A DNA stretch of 64,000 nt, from contig NC_135119.1 of the NCBI RefSeq assembly GCF_050908995.1, positions 2,728,001 through 2,792,000 on the forward strand, written 5' to 3'. The notes below the pieces were generated by a model that searched no databases, was not told the origin of the DNA, and saw only the letters and a program-made list of their open reading frames with translations. This DNA is from Andrena cerasifolii (Eukaryota > Arthropoda > Insecta > Hymenoptera > Andrenidae). This document shows, one piece after another, positions 21,167 to 32,542 of the stretch; within the stretch, counting starts at the first letter, position 1, and each line of letters opens with the position of its first letter. A program made the translations under genes and the position numbers.

Positions 21167-22406
21167 GAGTATATTGTAAATATTAATGCGACTTACTGTA
21201 GCTGGTTCGCAAATACTCCCGACATTGACAAGGAGAGGTTCCCAGGTGTTCACCTCCGGTTGCTTTGGTTTTCGGATATGTTTCAGAGAACCAAAAAATA
21301 AGAAACAGGTGTCTTTTTATTTCGGCCCGTTTGCATGTTTAGGGGGTGAAACCACCCCTCAAAGTTTACAAGGGGTACAAAATTGTATTGAATAAAACTT
21401 GATATCAATTTCCTTTGCATCATAACTTGCTGTATAGATGATGTTGTTATCGTCAATCACCCTTATTATGGGGTGAATTACCGTAATCATTTAAATACGC
21501 ATTTAAGCGACTTGGAACGCGTCAAAAAATTCATACAATTTTTAAGAAACCTTAAACATAAATTATTTTACGATGACACATCAGTGGCTTTATGAACTCC
21601 CATCGCTATTGACAATGAGGGGTGAACCACCCCCCGTGCGGTATATATGTTAACAATCCATTATAAATGCAGGAGTCAGAGTCGGTGGCCAAAAAAAAAG
21701 GAGGAGTCGGAATCGAGAATTTCGACTGCCGACTCCGCAGCCCTGTTACAAACACATCCGACTCGTTCGACGGTTCTGACGAAACTCATCGTGCGAACAT
21801 GTACCTACACATATGTAGGTAGGTATGTTTAAAATCGTTAGGGACGTTTTCGATGTACGACCAATATAGAAAAGCGTAATTAAATGAGTAGGTTGACGTG
21901 TCTATTGGAAATTGTAAATAGGAAACTAATGCGCATAATTTGCATATCGAATAATGAGTGCAAGGGTTTACCATACCGAAGATAACGGCACCTAATTGTT
22001 TTTAATTTCGCTACTTTTCACGTTAACATTATCGATCCGTGGAAAATTAAACATTCGTATAAACCGAAATTACCTTAAATTCTGCTACAATACAAAGCTC
22101 TTTGCATGTTTATCGCCAAGCTCGTAATTACTTTTGTCCGCTGTTTCTCTTTGCGTGCACCGGCACAATATATGCCATAATTAAATCTCGGCTTTAAAAG
22201 TCCACTGGTTACCGCTATTTTCATTTAAATTCGGGCACATCGATGAAGGGAATGATCTTATCTTGTCTTACGAATTTTCATTATCCCTTGACTGCTTGCT
22301 CTAATATAAATTCGACATACGGAAATGTATTACAGGTGTCAATAAATATTTAAGAACTTCGAGGCTCGAAGTTAACGTTTAAATATTGATTTATCATTAA
22401 TAGTAA

Positions 22407-22779
22407 AGTGAATCTCCCAATTTCTGCTCATTTCGTATTTTTCTTATTATTATATGCGTTACGTTTGTACTATAGTTGCAACAAAATAATCCTAAATTAT
22501 TTAAACATTTACGCGAGTGTTGCACGAGCTTGAGGCAATACATACTTCGCTATTTATTTTTCACGACCAGAAATACGGATATTTAGAGCATTATATATTT
22601 AATTACAAATTATTAATAGTTAAACATCTTGAAATATCTTTCTTAAATAGTTTTTGAATTGCTTGATTTATTATTAAACAATTAATCAATTACTCTGCAA
22701 ATTTTCATCACAAACAAATTTTTTACACCCTCTTTATGACGAGTTACCTCTTAAATGAGCAGAATTTGGGACGTTCACC
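22407..22779 (+). mobile_element. 373-bp MITE, copy 1 (partner at 40625-40994)
   Basis: The ends are inverted: GTGAATCTCCCAATTTCTGC on the left, complement of GCAGAATTTGGGACGTTCAC on the right. It aligns along its full length with 40625-40994, including TACGCGAGTGTTGCACGAGC. The right side is followed by TTAA; the left is preceded by GTAA. It is likely a TTAA-type MITE with a degraded left site. Non-coding. Confidence 0.8.
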
Positions 22780-22799
22780 TTAATAACGTATACCTAAGT

Positions 22800-23973
22800 T
22801 TAGTTTTATTTTCCTTTCCCTGCTAGCCACAAATAATATATAAACAATAAATTGTGCACTATTTTTCTTTACAGTGTGCACTGTGTTTTTGCAACTTTTA
22901 TATTCGATTTTATATTTTTTAATTTTTTATTTGCAATAAGCTTATTACTTTAATAATATAAACAACGACATATTATACATTCTTCGATAACACAGTACTG
23001 TAAAATACTGAGAGGCGCGCGAGCATAAATCAATGGAAACACATTGCAATTTCAAATATCCAAGGGACCGTTTCGAAAGATTTTAGTGCTGGAATTTTTC
23101 AAGAATTCTCGAGACGTTGAAAGAGCTACACCCGCCGCAGAAGTTTTTAGATATTTAAACCCCGGCCAGATTCAAATAACACCGCGCGGAAACTTCATGG
23201 CGATTGATTTAATCGAAAACTTGTCGGGAGACGCATTGAATTCCCAATACCAGCCGTACCAGCAGCGGTACCATTACTAATGAATCATTTCCAACTTTGA
23301 ACACAACGGCAATCAGAGCATAGACGAATGTTCCAGCTACCATTGCCGATCGTACAGTTTCATTAGTGGAAAAAAATGTGATCGATCGCGGTAGGGTCTA
23401 CGCTGTGCCTGGAACGGCGAAAATAAATTTGGCAAACGGTCCATTTCGCTCCGTAGTACCTGGAAAATTCATACCGGTGACCTGCATTCAAGTTTTCTTA
23501 ATAACTGGATCTGGAATTCCACATGCTTCGCGAAGTATGCACAACCACCCATTCATGTAATTCCTTTCAACGCAATTCACCACGCGACAGAGATTTTCAA
23601 CATTTCCCGATATGAAAAGTGTTTTAAGTACAAAACTCACCGCAGTGAATCGACTCAATGGAGTTGCTTGTGTCCAATGATTTTTATCCACGAGAAATCT
23701 AGTCTCTCTGAACATCGTGCGTTTCCTTAATTTTGAATTAAAACAATTAAATCTGACACGCCCACTTTTACATTAATTGCTCTGAATGATCACGTTTGCC
23801 TCCATTACTTGCAAATATGTATATTAATTTACGCATGCAATTCACTGAATATTTCGTTCAATATCTAATTAGGTAGAATCAGTTTGTATACAGTCCATTA
23901 CATAACCCACATCGGCTTATTTAATTAAGTTTACATATACGAACACAGGAAAACAGTGTGTCAAGTACCTGTA
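22800..23973. other. Low-repeat region with a diverged conserved block
   Basis: This is one of the few stretches without obvious transposon ends. Bases 23421-23535 align imperfectly with 37820-37930, sharing CCTGGAAAATTCATACC and AAGTTTTCTTAATAAC in the same order. Two plus-strand ORFs (23044-23280 and 23366-23560) cover the area, the first ending NSQYQPYQQRYHY. Neither has a recognised domain or splice context, so I do not call a gene. An old repeat or a conserved non-coding element are both possible. Confidence 0.35.
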
Positions 23974-24382
23974 CAGGGTGAGTCACGTAACTTGTCCAAT
24001 CTGAATAACTTCTAAAGTGTGTGTTCTACAGAAATGTGTTTTATACAAAAGTTGAAACGGTTTTTTAAAATAATCTATTTGTTTACAAGACAGCAAGGTG
24101 ACCTTGAATTTTTTAAATGAAATGCGCACATTTTTGTATCGAAATTTAAAAGAGCAGTGAATTTTCTATGAGAAAGTATGACGATTTGTTTATTCTAAAC
24201 CTGATAATTAGCCAAATATTTGCAAAAACGTTGTTACTGGTCACACTAATTACTTTATACTGAATTTCAGTTAAGGGGTTAGAATACTGTAAAACGGTTG
24301 AAAAATCGTATTTTTTTCGCTTACATATTAGTTTGAAATCTCTAGACTGACATGCAAAAGGTTTGAAATATAAATAGAGCTT

Positions 24383-25102
24383 ACAAGGAAACATATCGAA
24401 CCCGAAAATTCTGTTTGTAATGAAACTCCGTACGGAGTATGTAAGAAACGATTTTTTTTCCGCGGAAAAACACTCTGAGGGGGTGAAATCAACCCCCAAA
24501 TTTTCAGCGATTTTTCGTTTTTCGAGTATAACTTTGCAACGGTGCGAGGTAGAAGAAAACCGTAAATGGACAAAATGTTCAGTGTTTGATGCCGTATAAC
24601 GCGCTGCGAAAGAAATCTTTGTACGTCCAACAATTTATAAATAAATTAAAATTTTCGTTATTTTACATATAATTTCTAACCGCGAGGGTTGGGGACGATC
24701 TTTTTCCGTGTAAAAGTTATAATTCGCAATGGTTTACTAAAGTGTAAAAGGAAAAAATTTTGGTTCATTTGTTTATTTGTTTACAAAAATTTTCAGCCTT
24801 TTTCCATATTACTACCATCTGCCACTTGACAATCGAGGATTTTAATTTATTTATAAATTGTTGGACGTACAAACATTTCTTTTGCAGCGCGTTATACGGC
24901 ATTTACGGTTTTCTTCTACCTCGCACCGTTACAAAGTTACACTCGAAAAACGAAAAATCGCTGAAAATTTGGGGGCTGATTTCACCCCCTCAGAGTGTTT
25001 TTCCGCAGAAAAAAAAATTGTGTCTTACATACTCCGACATGCTCTACAGTCGTACGGAGTTTCATTACAATCAGAATTTTCGGGTTCGATATGTTTCCTT
25101 GT
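24383..25102. mobile_element. 720-bp foldback beginning ACAAGG
   Basis: The arms 24383-24660 and 24835-25102 are inverted copies beginning ACAAGGAAACATATCGAACC. They pass through ACTCTGAGGGGGTGAAAT and end at TTGGACGTACAAA-type sequence. The element at 32016-32456 begins ACAAGGGAACATCCCGAACC and carries the same hairpin-like GGGGTGAAAT-ACCCC block, so the two form a family. No coding content. Confidence 0.75.
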
Positions 25103-25247
25103 TAGTTTTGGAGATACAGAGCCGAACGCACACTCGAATGTCTGCGCGCCGAACGATACTTTTCAAAAGGTGTACATGACTTCTCAATCTGTAGGTATTG
25201 ATGCAATTGTGACCAAATTTTGCAGATATCTTTGTTGTTACATTTTC

Positions 25248-25361
25248 TAAGCATTAACGGACCATTTTTTGAAAATTCGCGAAAATCGGCATCCTTTTCT
25301 TCAACACGCTTGTATTCAGCGAATTTTCAAAATATTAAAAAAACAGGTCCGTTAACGCTTA
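25248..25361. mobile_element. 114-bp MITE
   Basis: Inverted termini TAAGCATTAACGGACC and GGTCCGTTAACGCTTA are followed inward by a second inverted pair, TTGAAAATTCGC and its complement. It is short and almost entirely self-complementary. No unambiguous target duplication. Confidence 0.65.
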
Positions 25362-25494
25362 GGCATAACATTACATTTAATAGAGAACTTTTGTTTTTTT
25401 TTTGTTTTTGACAATCCAAATTTGAATTAGGAGGTACACCGTTTAAGAAAGACCATCAGTTCGGACATATATTCCACCTCGTGACATACATATA

Positions 25495-26560
25495 TGAGCC
25501 GTTTATTTTGAAAGTGGCGTAAGTCCATTTTCCAAAACAATCGAGTTAGCTAACTTAATAGTTACATTTTTACACGATCTTTTCATTCTGAAGCAAATTG
25601 TTACTAATATATTTAAAGTCATTAAAATTTTGTGAAACGAAAATATGCTGGTTAATGAAGTGACGAAAACGTTTATTTTGAAAGTGGCGTAAGTCCTATT
25701 GTGAGAGTTTCAAATGGATACGGAAAATATTGTGCAATAAAATTTGTTGAGATCACAGCTTTATGTTTAATTATCACGGCAGCAGTTTAATTATCAACGT
25801 GCCATGAATTTATTATAAACAATTTAATCTCAAATTTCACTTTCGATCCGCTGACGGATTCATACGGGTCTCTGGATATGCCCTTGTAATTTTCAGCAAT
25901 TTGTTAATAATTTGTATATAACAAATTAATTGCATATTACAAAGTAAATGTCTGCGGGACATAAAGCAGTCACAACTAAAACTACAGCAAACAAATAAAA
26001 TGCACGAAAAATGTATTGGAATACGCGACTTGGACGAGAAAAAAAATGAGAACAATCACACACCTAAAATATAAGGACTTAATGGATTTATCATATAATA
26101 TACCACCTGCACACCATAATTATTTTAAATCTCTCCCGCATACAAAGACTGGAGAAGACAGAATAATAATTAATAAAACATTATTAATTTTAATGTAAAA
26201 ATTACTTAACAAAGAATAAAAGTTGAATATTTTTTTTATTTTATAACAGAAGTGTGTACACTTATTTTTATTTCAAGGGAAATTTACATTTCCTATGGAT
26301 TGGTGCTTTCTTAAGAATTGAAAACGTCATTTCATTGATTTTGAAAGCGGCGAAAGTCCATTCATAGCCATCAAACACATATTATTTCTTAAATAATGTT
26401 AATTATGCTAATTGGCATGATAAATTTGACACCCTTGGTAACCAAAAAACACGATATTACTATGTTATCTGTTACCCATATTTTTAAATTTAATCCAACG
26501 CAAACCCTTCGATATCTCGATTCGAACATAAATTACGCCACTTTCAAGATAAACGGCTCA
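25495..26560. mobile_element. 1066-bp TA-flanked element (GAGCCGTTTATTTTG family)
   Basis: TA is at 25493-25494 and 26561-26562, with inverted ends TGAGCCGTTTATTTTGAAAG. The motif GTTTATTTTGAAAGTGGCGT recurs internally at 25673. A variant, GATTTTGAAAGCGGCGAAAG, lies at 26339, giving subterminal repeats that could be transposase-binding sites. A small coding remnant lies inside at 26016-26198. It is the longer relative of the MITE at 16258. Confidence 0.8.
26016..26198 (+). pseudogene. Possible transposase remnant in the 25.5-kb element
   Basis: A 60-codon ORF contains LKYKDLMDLSYNIPPAHHNY followed by FKSLPH. The L-x-x-L-x-x-x-IPPxHHxF/Y style is unlike random AT-rich translation and reads like a piece of a DNA-binding or transposase protein, but I cannot name the family. 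It ends in TAA at 26196 with no further coding on either side. Confidence 0.35.
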
Positions 26561-27118
26561 TATCTATATTATTTTCTTAATTTTTTATAATGGTTTCTAA
26601 CGCTTTACAATATGCCAAAATCGAGTGTTAAACCGCAATTTAATCGGCTGATTAGTTTCTCTGCAACTTGCATCAGAAGATTACCTATCTCTTCGGGCCG
26701 TCACAGTAGTCTACCCCCTTAAGAGTAGACTCGTTCCGCGCAACGATGACTCTGAGGAGGCTGTTGAGTAGGAAACCGGCAGAGAAAGCGCTACGACCAA
26801 TCGCGTGCGCAGGCAGTAGTGGGAACTGTGCAGATCGGTTGCAAATAGATGTGGTGGGGGGGGGGGGGGTAGATTTACTGTTATATGGAATGGTATATAG
26901 TTACAGCAGATGCTCAAAGCGATGTCCGTTGTCTTCCTTCCAACTGTCACTATTATTAGGTTTAGGAGAAATAAAGCTTAATACTTTCTCATAGAAAATT
27001 CACTGCTGTTTTAAATTTTGATACAAAATAGTACGCATTCCATTTGAAACATTCCAGATCACCTTGATGTCTCGTAAACAAATAGGTTCTTTAAAATCGT
27101 TACTTGGATACCGTGCAA

Positions 27119-28016
27119 TCTACCCTATGTTTATAAAATAATAGGTGACGAGGATTTTATTGTTTTTTTTTTATCGATTTTGTCAAGTTTTCTGTAACGC
27201 TTTAAATGTCACGTTTTTGTAACGTTTTAAAGTGGGGATATTATAAATAATACAGAAATGTGTTTGGTGTCATTCTTTTCGCCATTTATACAGGTTTGAT
27301 CGAATACTGTTCTTATTTAAAATTCATGTGGCGTTTCAAAATGAAAAACTAAAACATCACGGGAGTCATGTTACGATTTGTGAAACGCTTTAAATGGAGG
27401 TTATTTAAAAAGTGTTTGGTGTCCTTATTTTCTACATTTGTCCAGGGTGAATGGAATACTGTTCGAATTTTAAATTCATGTTGTGTTTTAAAATGATCAT
27501 GGAAGCCATTGTCCTTTAATGGACAAGTTCTTTGTAACTCTTTAAAATAGGATTATTGTAAATCATAAAAATGCGGTAAAGATCACGGTTTGGTCTGGGT
27601 TAGTTAGGCTTATTTTTTTTTAATATAATTGCTATTTTTATTCGGGATTCTACCCTATATCTATTAAATCATAAGTGACGATTTCATTGTTTTTTATCGA
27701 TTTTGTCACGGTTTTTGTAACGATATTATAAATAATATACAGATATGTGTTTGGTGTTCTTCTTTTCGAGATTTATACAGGTTTAATGGAATACTGTTCG
27801 AATTTAAAATTCATGTTGCGTTTTAAAATTGTAAATTAAAACATCGCGGAAGTTATAGCTTTCAGTCGATTATGTCACGTTTTAAAACCAAACGAAAACA
27901 CCTGCTGAACCAAACAGTGAATTTTGCAGAAAAGGGAACCAGTAACGAAGGGGGTGAGTGAAGCGAGCCCCAGGGGGGTGGGCGCCGGAGGCGCCAGGGG
28001 GGCGTAGCCCCCCTAG
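27119..28016 (+). mobile_element. Helitron-type candidate with GC-rich 3' hairpin
   Basis: The 3' end has GGGGGGC-GTA-GCCCCCC (27997-28013) immediately followed by TAGT, so CTAG at 28013-28016 precedes T. The 5' end, TCTACCCTATGTTTATAAAA, follows an A. Helitrons insert between A and T, start with TC and end with a hairpin plus CTRR. A second 5'-like end, TCTACCCTATATCTATTAAA, occurs at 27649, with the intervening unit repeated, suggesting a tandem or composite copy. Here the hairpin abuts CTAG rather than lying about 10 bases before it. The GC-rich block (27950-28013) stands out sharply from its AT-rich surroundings. No Rep/helicase is present. Confidence 0.5.
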
Positions 28017-28243
28017 TGTCTATATAAAACTTTTTTTTGTAGAACACATATTTTAGAAGTTATTCGGGGTGGACAAGTTATGTGACTCACCTTGTACTTC
28101 ATATTAACTTTACCTCTAAATTGGCATACCATAACTCTAATCACTAAATTATAATTAACAGTTTGATTAAGCAATACGAAAAATGTATTACTTCAATATA
28201 TGATGATGTTTCAATTTAGTATGTTATTAGTCTTCATTACAGC

Positions 28244-28503
28244 CTTTCGTAAATTTAGTTTATCCCCTAAAGTGGGGGTTGTCAAATTTAGTATTTTAAT
28301 TCCTTTAACCTGAAGCGCTGACTAGAACTGAAAAATTTGAAAATCTGGAATCCGATTTCTGGAGGGTAAGCGGATTCCTAGACTTTCGTAAATTTAGTTT
28401 ATTCCCTAAAGCGGGGGTGGTCAAATTTAGTAGTTTAATTCCTTTAACCTGAAGCGTTGACTAGAACTGAAAATTTTGAAAATCTGCAATCCGATTTCTG
28501 GAG
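28244..28503 (+). repeat. Tandem duplication, 139-bp unit
   Basis: Bases 28244-28376 and 28383-28503 are nearly identical, starting CTTTCGTAAATTTAGTTTAT and ending AATCCGATTTCTGGAG. A 7-base spacer follows the first unit. Non-coding. No relatives were seen elsewhere in the window. Confidence 0.85.
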
Positions 28504-28995
28504 CATTCTTCTTTATTATACTTCACTAAGTTTTCCAGAAATTCATTTGCTGAATTACATTTACAAGAGTTAAAGGCATTTAAACTAGTGAGCGATATTA
28601 CAAAAACAGGATCATCATCAGACATCGAGAGAAAGTACTGTTGGTTTAAAGGGAATAGGGTAGTTTACTGCCTCTAATAATAAGCTACAAAAATCAAAAC
28701 CTTTGAAAATATTATTTATTATACACATTTCGTTCCATAATTCTCTCAATCCAATAATGAACCTAAATAAGCTTACAAAGTTTAAAGAATTCCCTGTAAC
28801 GTCAACAATTTTTGAAAAATGTGTGAAACATAAACCATACCCTATTGATCTTATAAGTCGCTAGCATCTACTCAACATTTGCATATACAGATGTTGTCCT
28901 GTTATAAGTCCGGGTCTCCTGTTTCGTTAGAAGTACATTTCTACCCCCACTACTTCTTTTGTAGTCGCCGCAGCAATTGCGAGAGATTGGGAATA

Positions 28996-29148
28996 AGCCC
29001 CGTTACGCACTGTCGGTAAATTACCGGCGACCACGAGGTACACGGAAATATAGGAGTTCATACGGATTTGGTGGCGGCATATAACAAAGGTTTTGTGGTC
29101 TCTCGTCGACCAAGTTGCCAGCGACTGGTGGACAGTGCGTAACGGGCC
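28996..29148. mobile_element. 153-bp MITE with CCCGTTACGCACTGTC ends
   Basis: CCCGTTACGCACTGTC at the left and its complement at the right are flanked by TA on both sides (28994-28995, 29149-29150). Inside, GCGACCACGAGGT and AGTCGCTGGCAACTT-like complements extend the pairing weakly. It sits in a relatively GC-rich 400-bp stretch (28940-29290) with no recognised gene. Confidence 0.65.
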
Positions 29149-30747
29149 TAAGCGAGAGGGCACGCGACAGCGACAAGCTATAAATTTCGGTCGAGATAGC
29201 GGCGGCTATCGTCTTATTGAAAGAAGGCGGCAAAGAACAAAGCGAGTCCACTAGCGTACCGTTTCGCTATAGGTTCGGTGTGTCCCCCAAGCGTCGAACT
29301 TATATCGAAACAAAACAATACATCACTATTCTACGCCACGAAGTTACAATATAGAGATTACTGACATCGGTAGTGGCTTCCAATGATAATATTTAAAACT
29401 CTACTATAATTCTACTTTACTTAACACGTTCGCTACCACCGTGGGGTGCAGAAAAACGGACGCCACAAAACATGATTTTTTTTTTAGTTTTGTACAATAT
29501 ACCGCAGATTTTTACTTGTACACACAGAAAATCTAGTAAATAGGAAACAATGTGCCGCATATTATATCTGTGGTTGTAAGGAAAAACGGCGCATGTCACA
29601 TGTTTCCACTTTTGTGATATTGTCGTTTAAGGTTCGAAACACTAATATTCTCCTTCTTAGCAATCTTTCCTTGTTTTTTTAAAGATATAAACGAATATTT
29701 CCTTCACTTTGCATAATATTTAATTTTCGAATCATTAACGTAAATAATTATAAAGTGAATAGTAATAATTTACGGACACTTTAGGCAGAACGACGCGAGT
29801 GCACTGGACTTGAGTTATTCTGTTGACCGTGTCGCAGTTGAGTAGTTTCTCTAAAGCAAAGTATAAACGTTGTAGGCAAGATGCGAGCATTCTACACGAG
29901 ACGCGGGCATTTTAGCGCGTTCCCGTTCATTCAACGTGATCCTGCGCGTTATGTGATAAGCGTCTTAAATTAATTTAGGACAGTTTAATGGACCTCTACT
30001 TAAAAATTCAACTATATTATGTGTGAAATATACACCTATGTGAAAATAGATCTCATTGCCCAGGATTCAACAGATACTGATTTGACGGGTACAGATGAAT
30101 TTTCTGGAGACAGGTACATTATAACTGCAGCTCATGAAACTAAATAATATAGGTTCACATCGAACATAATCTTAAATCTGTTAAATATAAGTATTTTATC
30201 TGCACACAAAAAATAAAATGTTTATTGTATTATGGTATAATTGTATAAGATAGACGATAAAGTAATATACATATTGATTTTTTCAATTTGTTATTCAGAA
30301 AATGCTGATGCGAACAATAACTCGCATAAAGAAAGTAATAGTCTTATTTTTATCGAAACTCGAGCTATCAGAAAAGGAGAAGAATTCTAATGTATCATAC
30401 AACATAACTTCGGGGAAAACGATTTTGGCGAGAAAATTTACACGATTATCAACGTGTCGAAATAAATGTCGAATTACACTTATGATGTAAGATCAGAAAA
30501 AAGCGTTTGAAGCTTACTTGCATCAGGGATCGTATTGTAAAAGAAATAGTTATTCAAGTGGATTAATAAAAATAGAAAATAAAAAGCGATTACAAAAGAA
30601 AGAGACGAGTAATCTTCGTAGTCTCCAAATTTTGTGGATTTACGTTATTTTGTCAAATGTGTATGAGTTGAATATTGGACTTCGGTTAAATTGCATTATT
30701 TTTTTGAACATATAAATTTAATTTCATGCATTTTTTTTTTTTATATA

Positions 30748-32542
30748 GTGTAAGTCCGGGTGAGATGGTCATATTTTCGTTTGAAGGCTCCTACAGCCAA
30801 CCTATTTGAAATAAAGCAACGAAAATGATGTAGAACAAAACTTCAATCCTTTGTCTACATATCCGTTAATATCAATAAACGAAAAATTATTATTTAACAC
30901 ACAAATTTCACAAATGAAAAAAAGTGCCTTTGCCCATCTCTCCCTTAATGTCCGGGAAAGATGGGCCCATGAAAATTGTACAGCGTTTTGCACTATGTGT
31001 CAAACATGCGGATTAGACGACTCACAGCAAAAGCCCAAAGAAGTTTTGAGCGGGCAGAAACAAAAGTGGACGAAAACTAGAAACCCAAAGGTATATGTAC
31101 CTTTCAGGCTAACAAGTTGTGGATCTTACCTAGTTATCACAGATCCTTTCTAGTTTTCGTCCACTTTTGTTTCTACCCGCTCAAAACTTCTTTGGGCTTC
31201 TGTGAGTCGTCTAATCCGCGCCCAATGCTGTACAATTTTCATGAGCCCAATAACCACATAACTTACATCTTAGCCAGTCTTCTTCTTTTTTTCGTTTCAA
31301 AATAATTTTCTCCGCATCCTCTGCAATTATTAATGTCAAAGGCAGACTCTCGAACGGAATCACATTTATTGCCAAATTTTATTTTCTTAGAGGACTTTTG
31401 TTGTTTTAATTATTTTTCCGCCTTTGCCCTGTCACTCATTTTTCGAGTGATAATATGTGTTTGCGACGTTATTAATTTTCTCGGTTGTTTGACGGGATTC
31501 CGAGTAGGGAAGTTTTGAGCGGCACAGGAACAGTATCTTCCAAAACTTGGGTTGGCGTACGTTCTTCATCAATTTCAGCAGCAAGACCCGCGGTACTTGG
31601 TTGATTCAAGTGTACATTCGGTTTCAAATTAGTAGAGACCATATTAGATGGACCGCGATCATTGCTAGGACCATTCTAGGCTATACCTACAAAAACAACC
31701 TTCAAAATATCTGAAATTACATCAAATACAGCTATGTCCATCTCTCCCGGACAAAAATTGACCATCTCTCCCTTAAAGCCCTGATAAGATGATCATTCCC
31801 ATTTCACTTAAACTAACAAACGGAACCCTGAATACTTTACGGTTAAAAACACTGTAAACAATACACTATCGAAAATACATCTTGAGAACTAAAAATATTC
31901 AGCATAAATAACACAAACAAGGTGACCAAAATATAGATCAAACATTTTGAAGCACTAGCTTAAATTTCACAGTGGATTTACAAACCTTTAAAAACGTTCT
32001 ATTCCCACAGTTTTAACAAACAAGGGAACATCCCGAACCCGGAAATTCAAAAAATTCTGAACCTTTGTGAATATGTAGGGAATTTCCTCCTGATTACAAC
32101 GCAATTTTTGTTTGCTGCCCAAATTCACTCTAATGGGGTGTGAATGACCCCTGAAAAATCGGTTACTTTCCAATTTTGTGTGATAACTCGGGAGCTGTTA
32201 AATAATTTTTTTACCAAATGATAGATCTAATTAAAAGAAGTAACTTCTGTCTTGAAACTTTTTTTCTATCTCTTACAGTTCGCGAGTTATAACGCAACAT
32301 CGGAAAATAGCCGAATTTTCAGGGGTTAATTTCACCCCCTTCGAGTGAAGTTGGGCAGCAAACAAAAATTGCGTTGTAATCAGGAGGAAATCCCCTACAT
32401 ACTGACAAAGTTTCAGAATTTTTTGAATTTTCGGGTCCGGGATCATCCCTTGTAAGAATGTTGCTTTTCATCTGGAGTTTCCTTCTAAAAAATACTGTCA
32501 CTGCCCATCTCTCCCGTAAGACCATCTCACCTTGACTTACCC
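30748..32542 (-). mobile_element. pogo-like element relic with C-terminal Cys/His finger (P2)
   Basis: Inverted ends, GTGTAAGTCCGGGTGAGATG on the left and inverse GGGTAAGTCAAGGTGAGATG on the right, are flanked by TA (30746-30747, 32543-32544). The minus strand between about 31700 and 31180 encodes a remnant: RTPTQVLEDTVPVPLKTS, then after a frameshift NNCRGCGENYFETKK and RCKLCGYWAHENCTA. That is a Cys2-Cys2-His-Cys type finger as at the C-terminus of many insect pogo-like transposases. The N-terminal HTH and DDE core are missing. Parts of the finger-coding region are also present as an inverted copy at 30950-31095, so the centre folds on itself. A 440-bp foldback (32016-32456) is nested near the right end. 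Confidence 0.7.
32016..32456. mobile_element. 440-bp foldback beginning ACAAGGG, nested in P2
   Basis: The left arm begins ACAAGGGAACATCCCGAACC and the right arm ends with its near-complement. CTGATTACAACGCAATTTTT pairs between 32090 and 32365, and TGCTGCCCAA pairs between 32116 and 32350. It belongs with the 24383-25102 foldback by its termini and its GGGGT-GAAAT-ACCCC block. Non-coding. Confidence 0.75.

Larger units (their letters stand above)
24275..26718. mobile_element. TTAA element within the outer nest
   Basis: TTAA occurs at 24271-24274 and 26719-26722. The termini are GGGGTTAGAATACTGT on the left and inverse GGGGGTAGACTACTGT on the right. It contains a foldback (24383-25102), a 114-bp MITE (25248-25361) and a 1066-bp TA-flanked element (25495-26560). 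The termini match imperfectly, so this is an old copy. Confidence 0.6.
23974..28094. mobile_element. Outer TA-flanked TIR element containing a four-layer nest
   Basis: The ends share CAGGGTGAGTCACGTAACTTG on the left and its near-complement on the right. TA occurs at 23972-23973 and 28095-28096. The inverted arms are long: 23974-24172 pairs with 26985-27095 plus 28020-28094, for example TCTATGAGAAAGTAT at 24170 with its complement at 26985. All sequence between is later insertions: the TTAA element at 24275 and the Helitron candidate at 27119. The native element is therefore a foldback of a few hundred bases, possibly mariner-like. Confidence 0.7.

Noticed and set aside
23044..23280. Possible exon ending in a glutamine/tyrosine-rich tail
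   Set aside because: No donor or acceptor fits the frame and no domain is seen; kept only as part of the unassigned low-repeat region.
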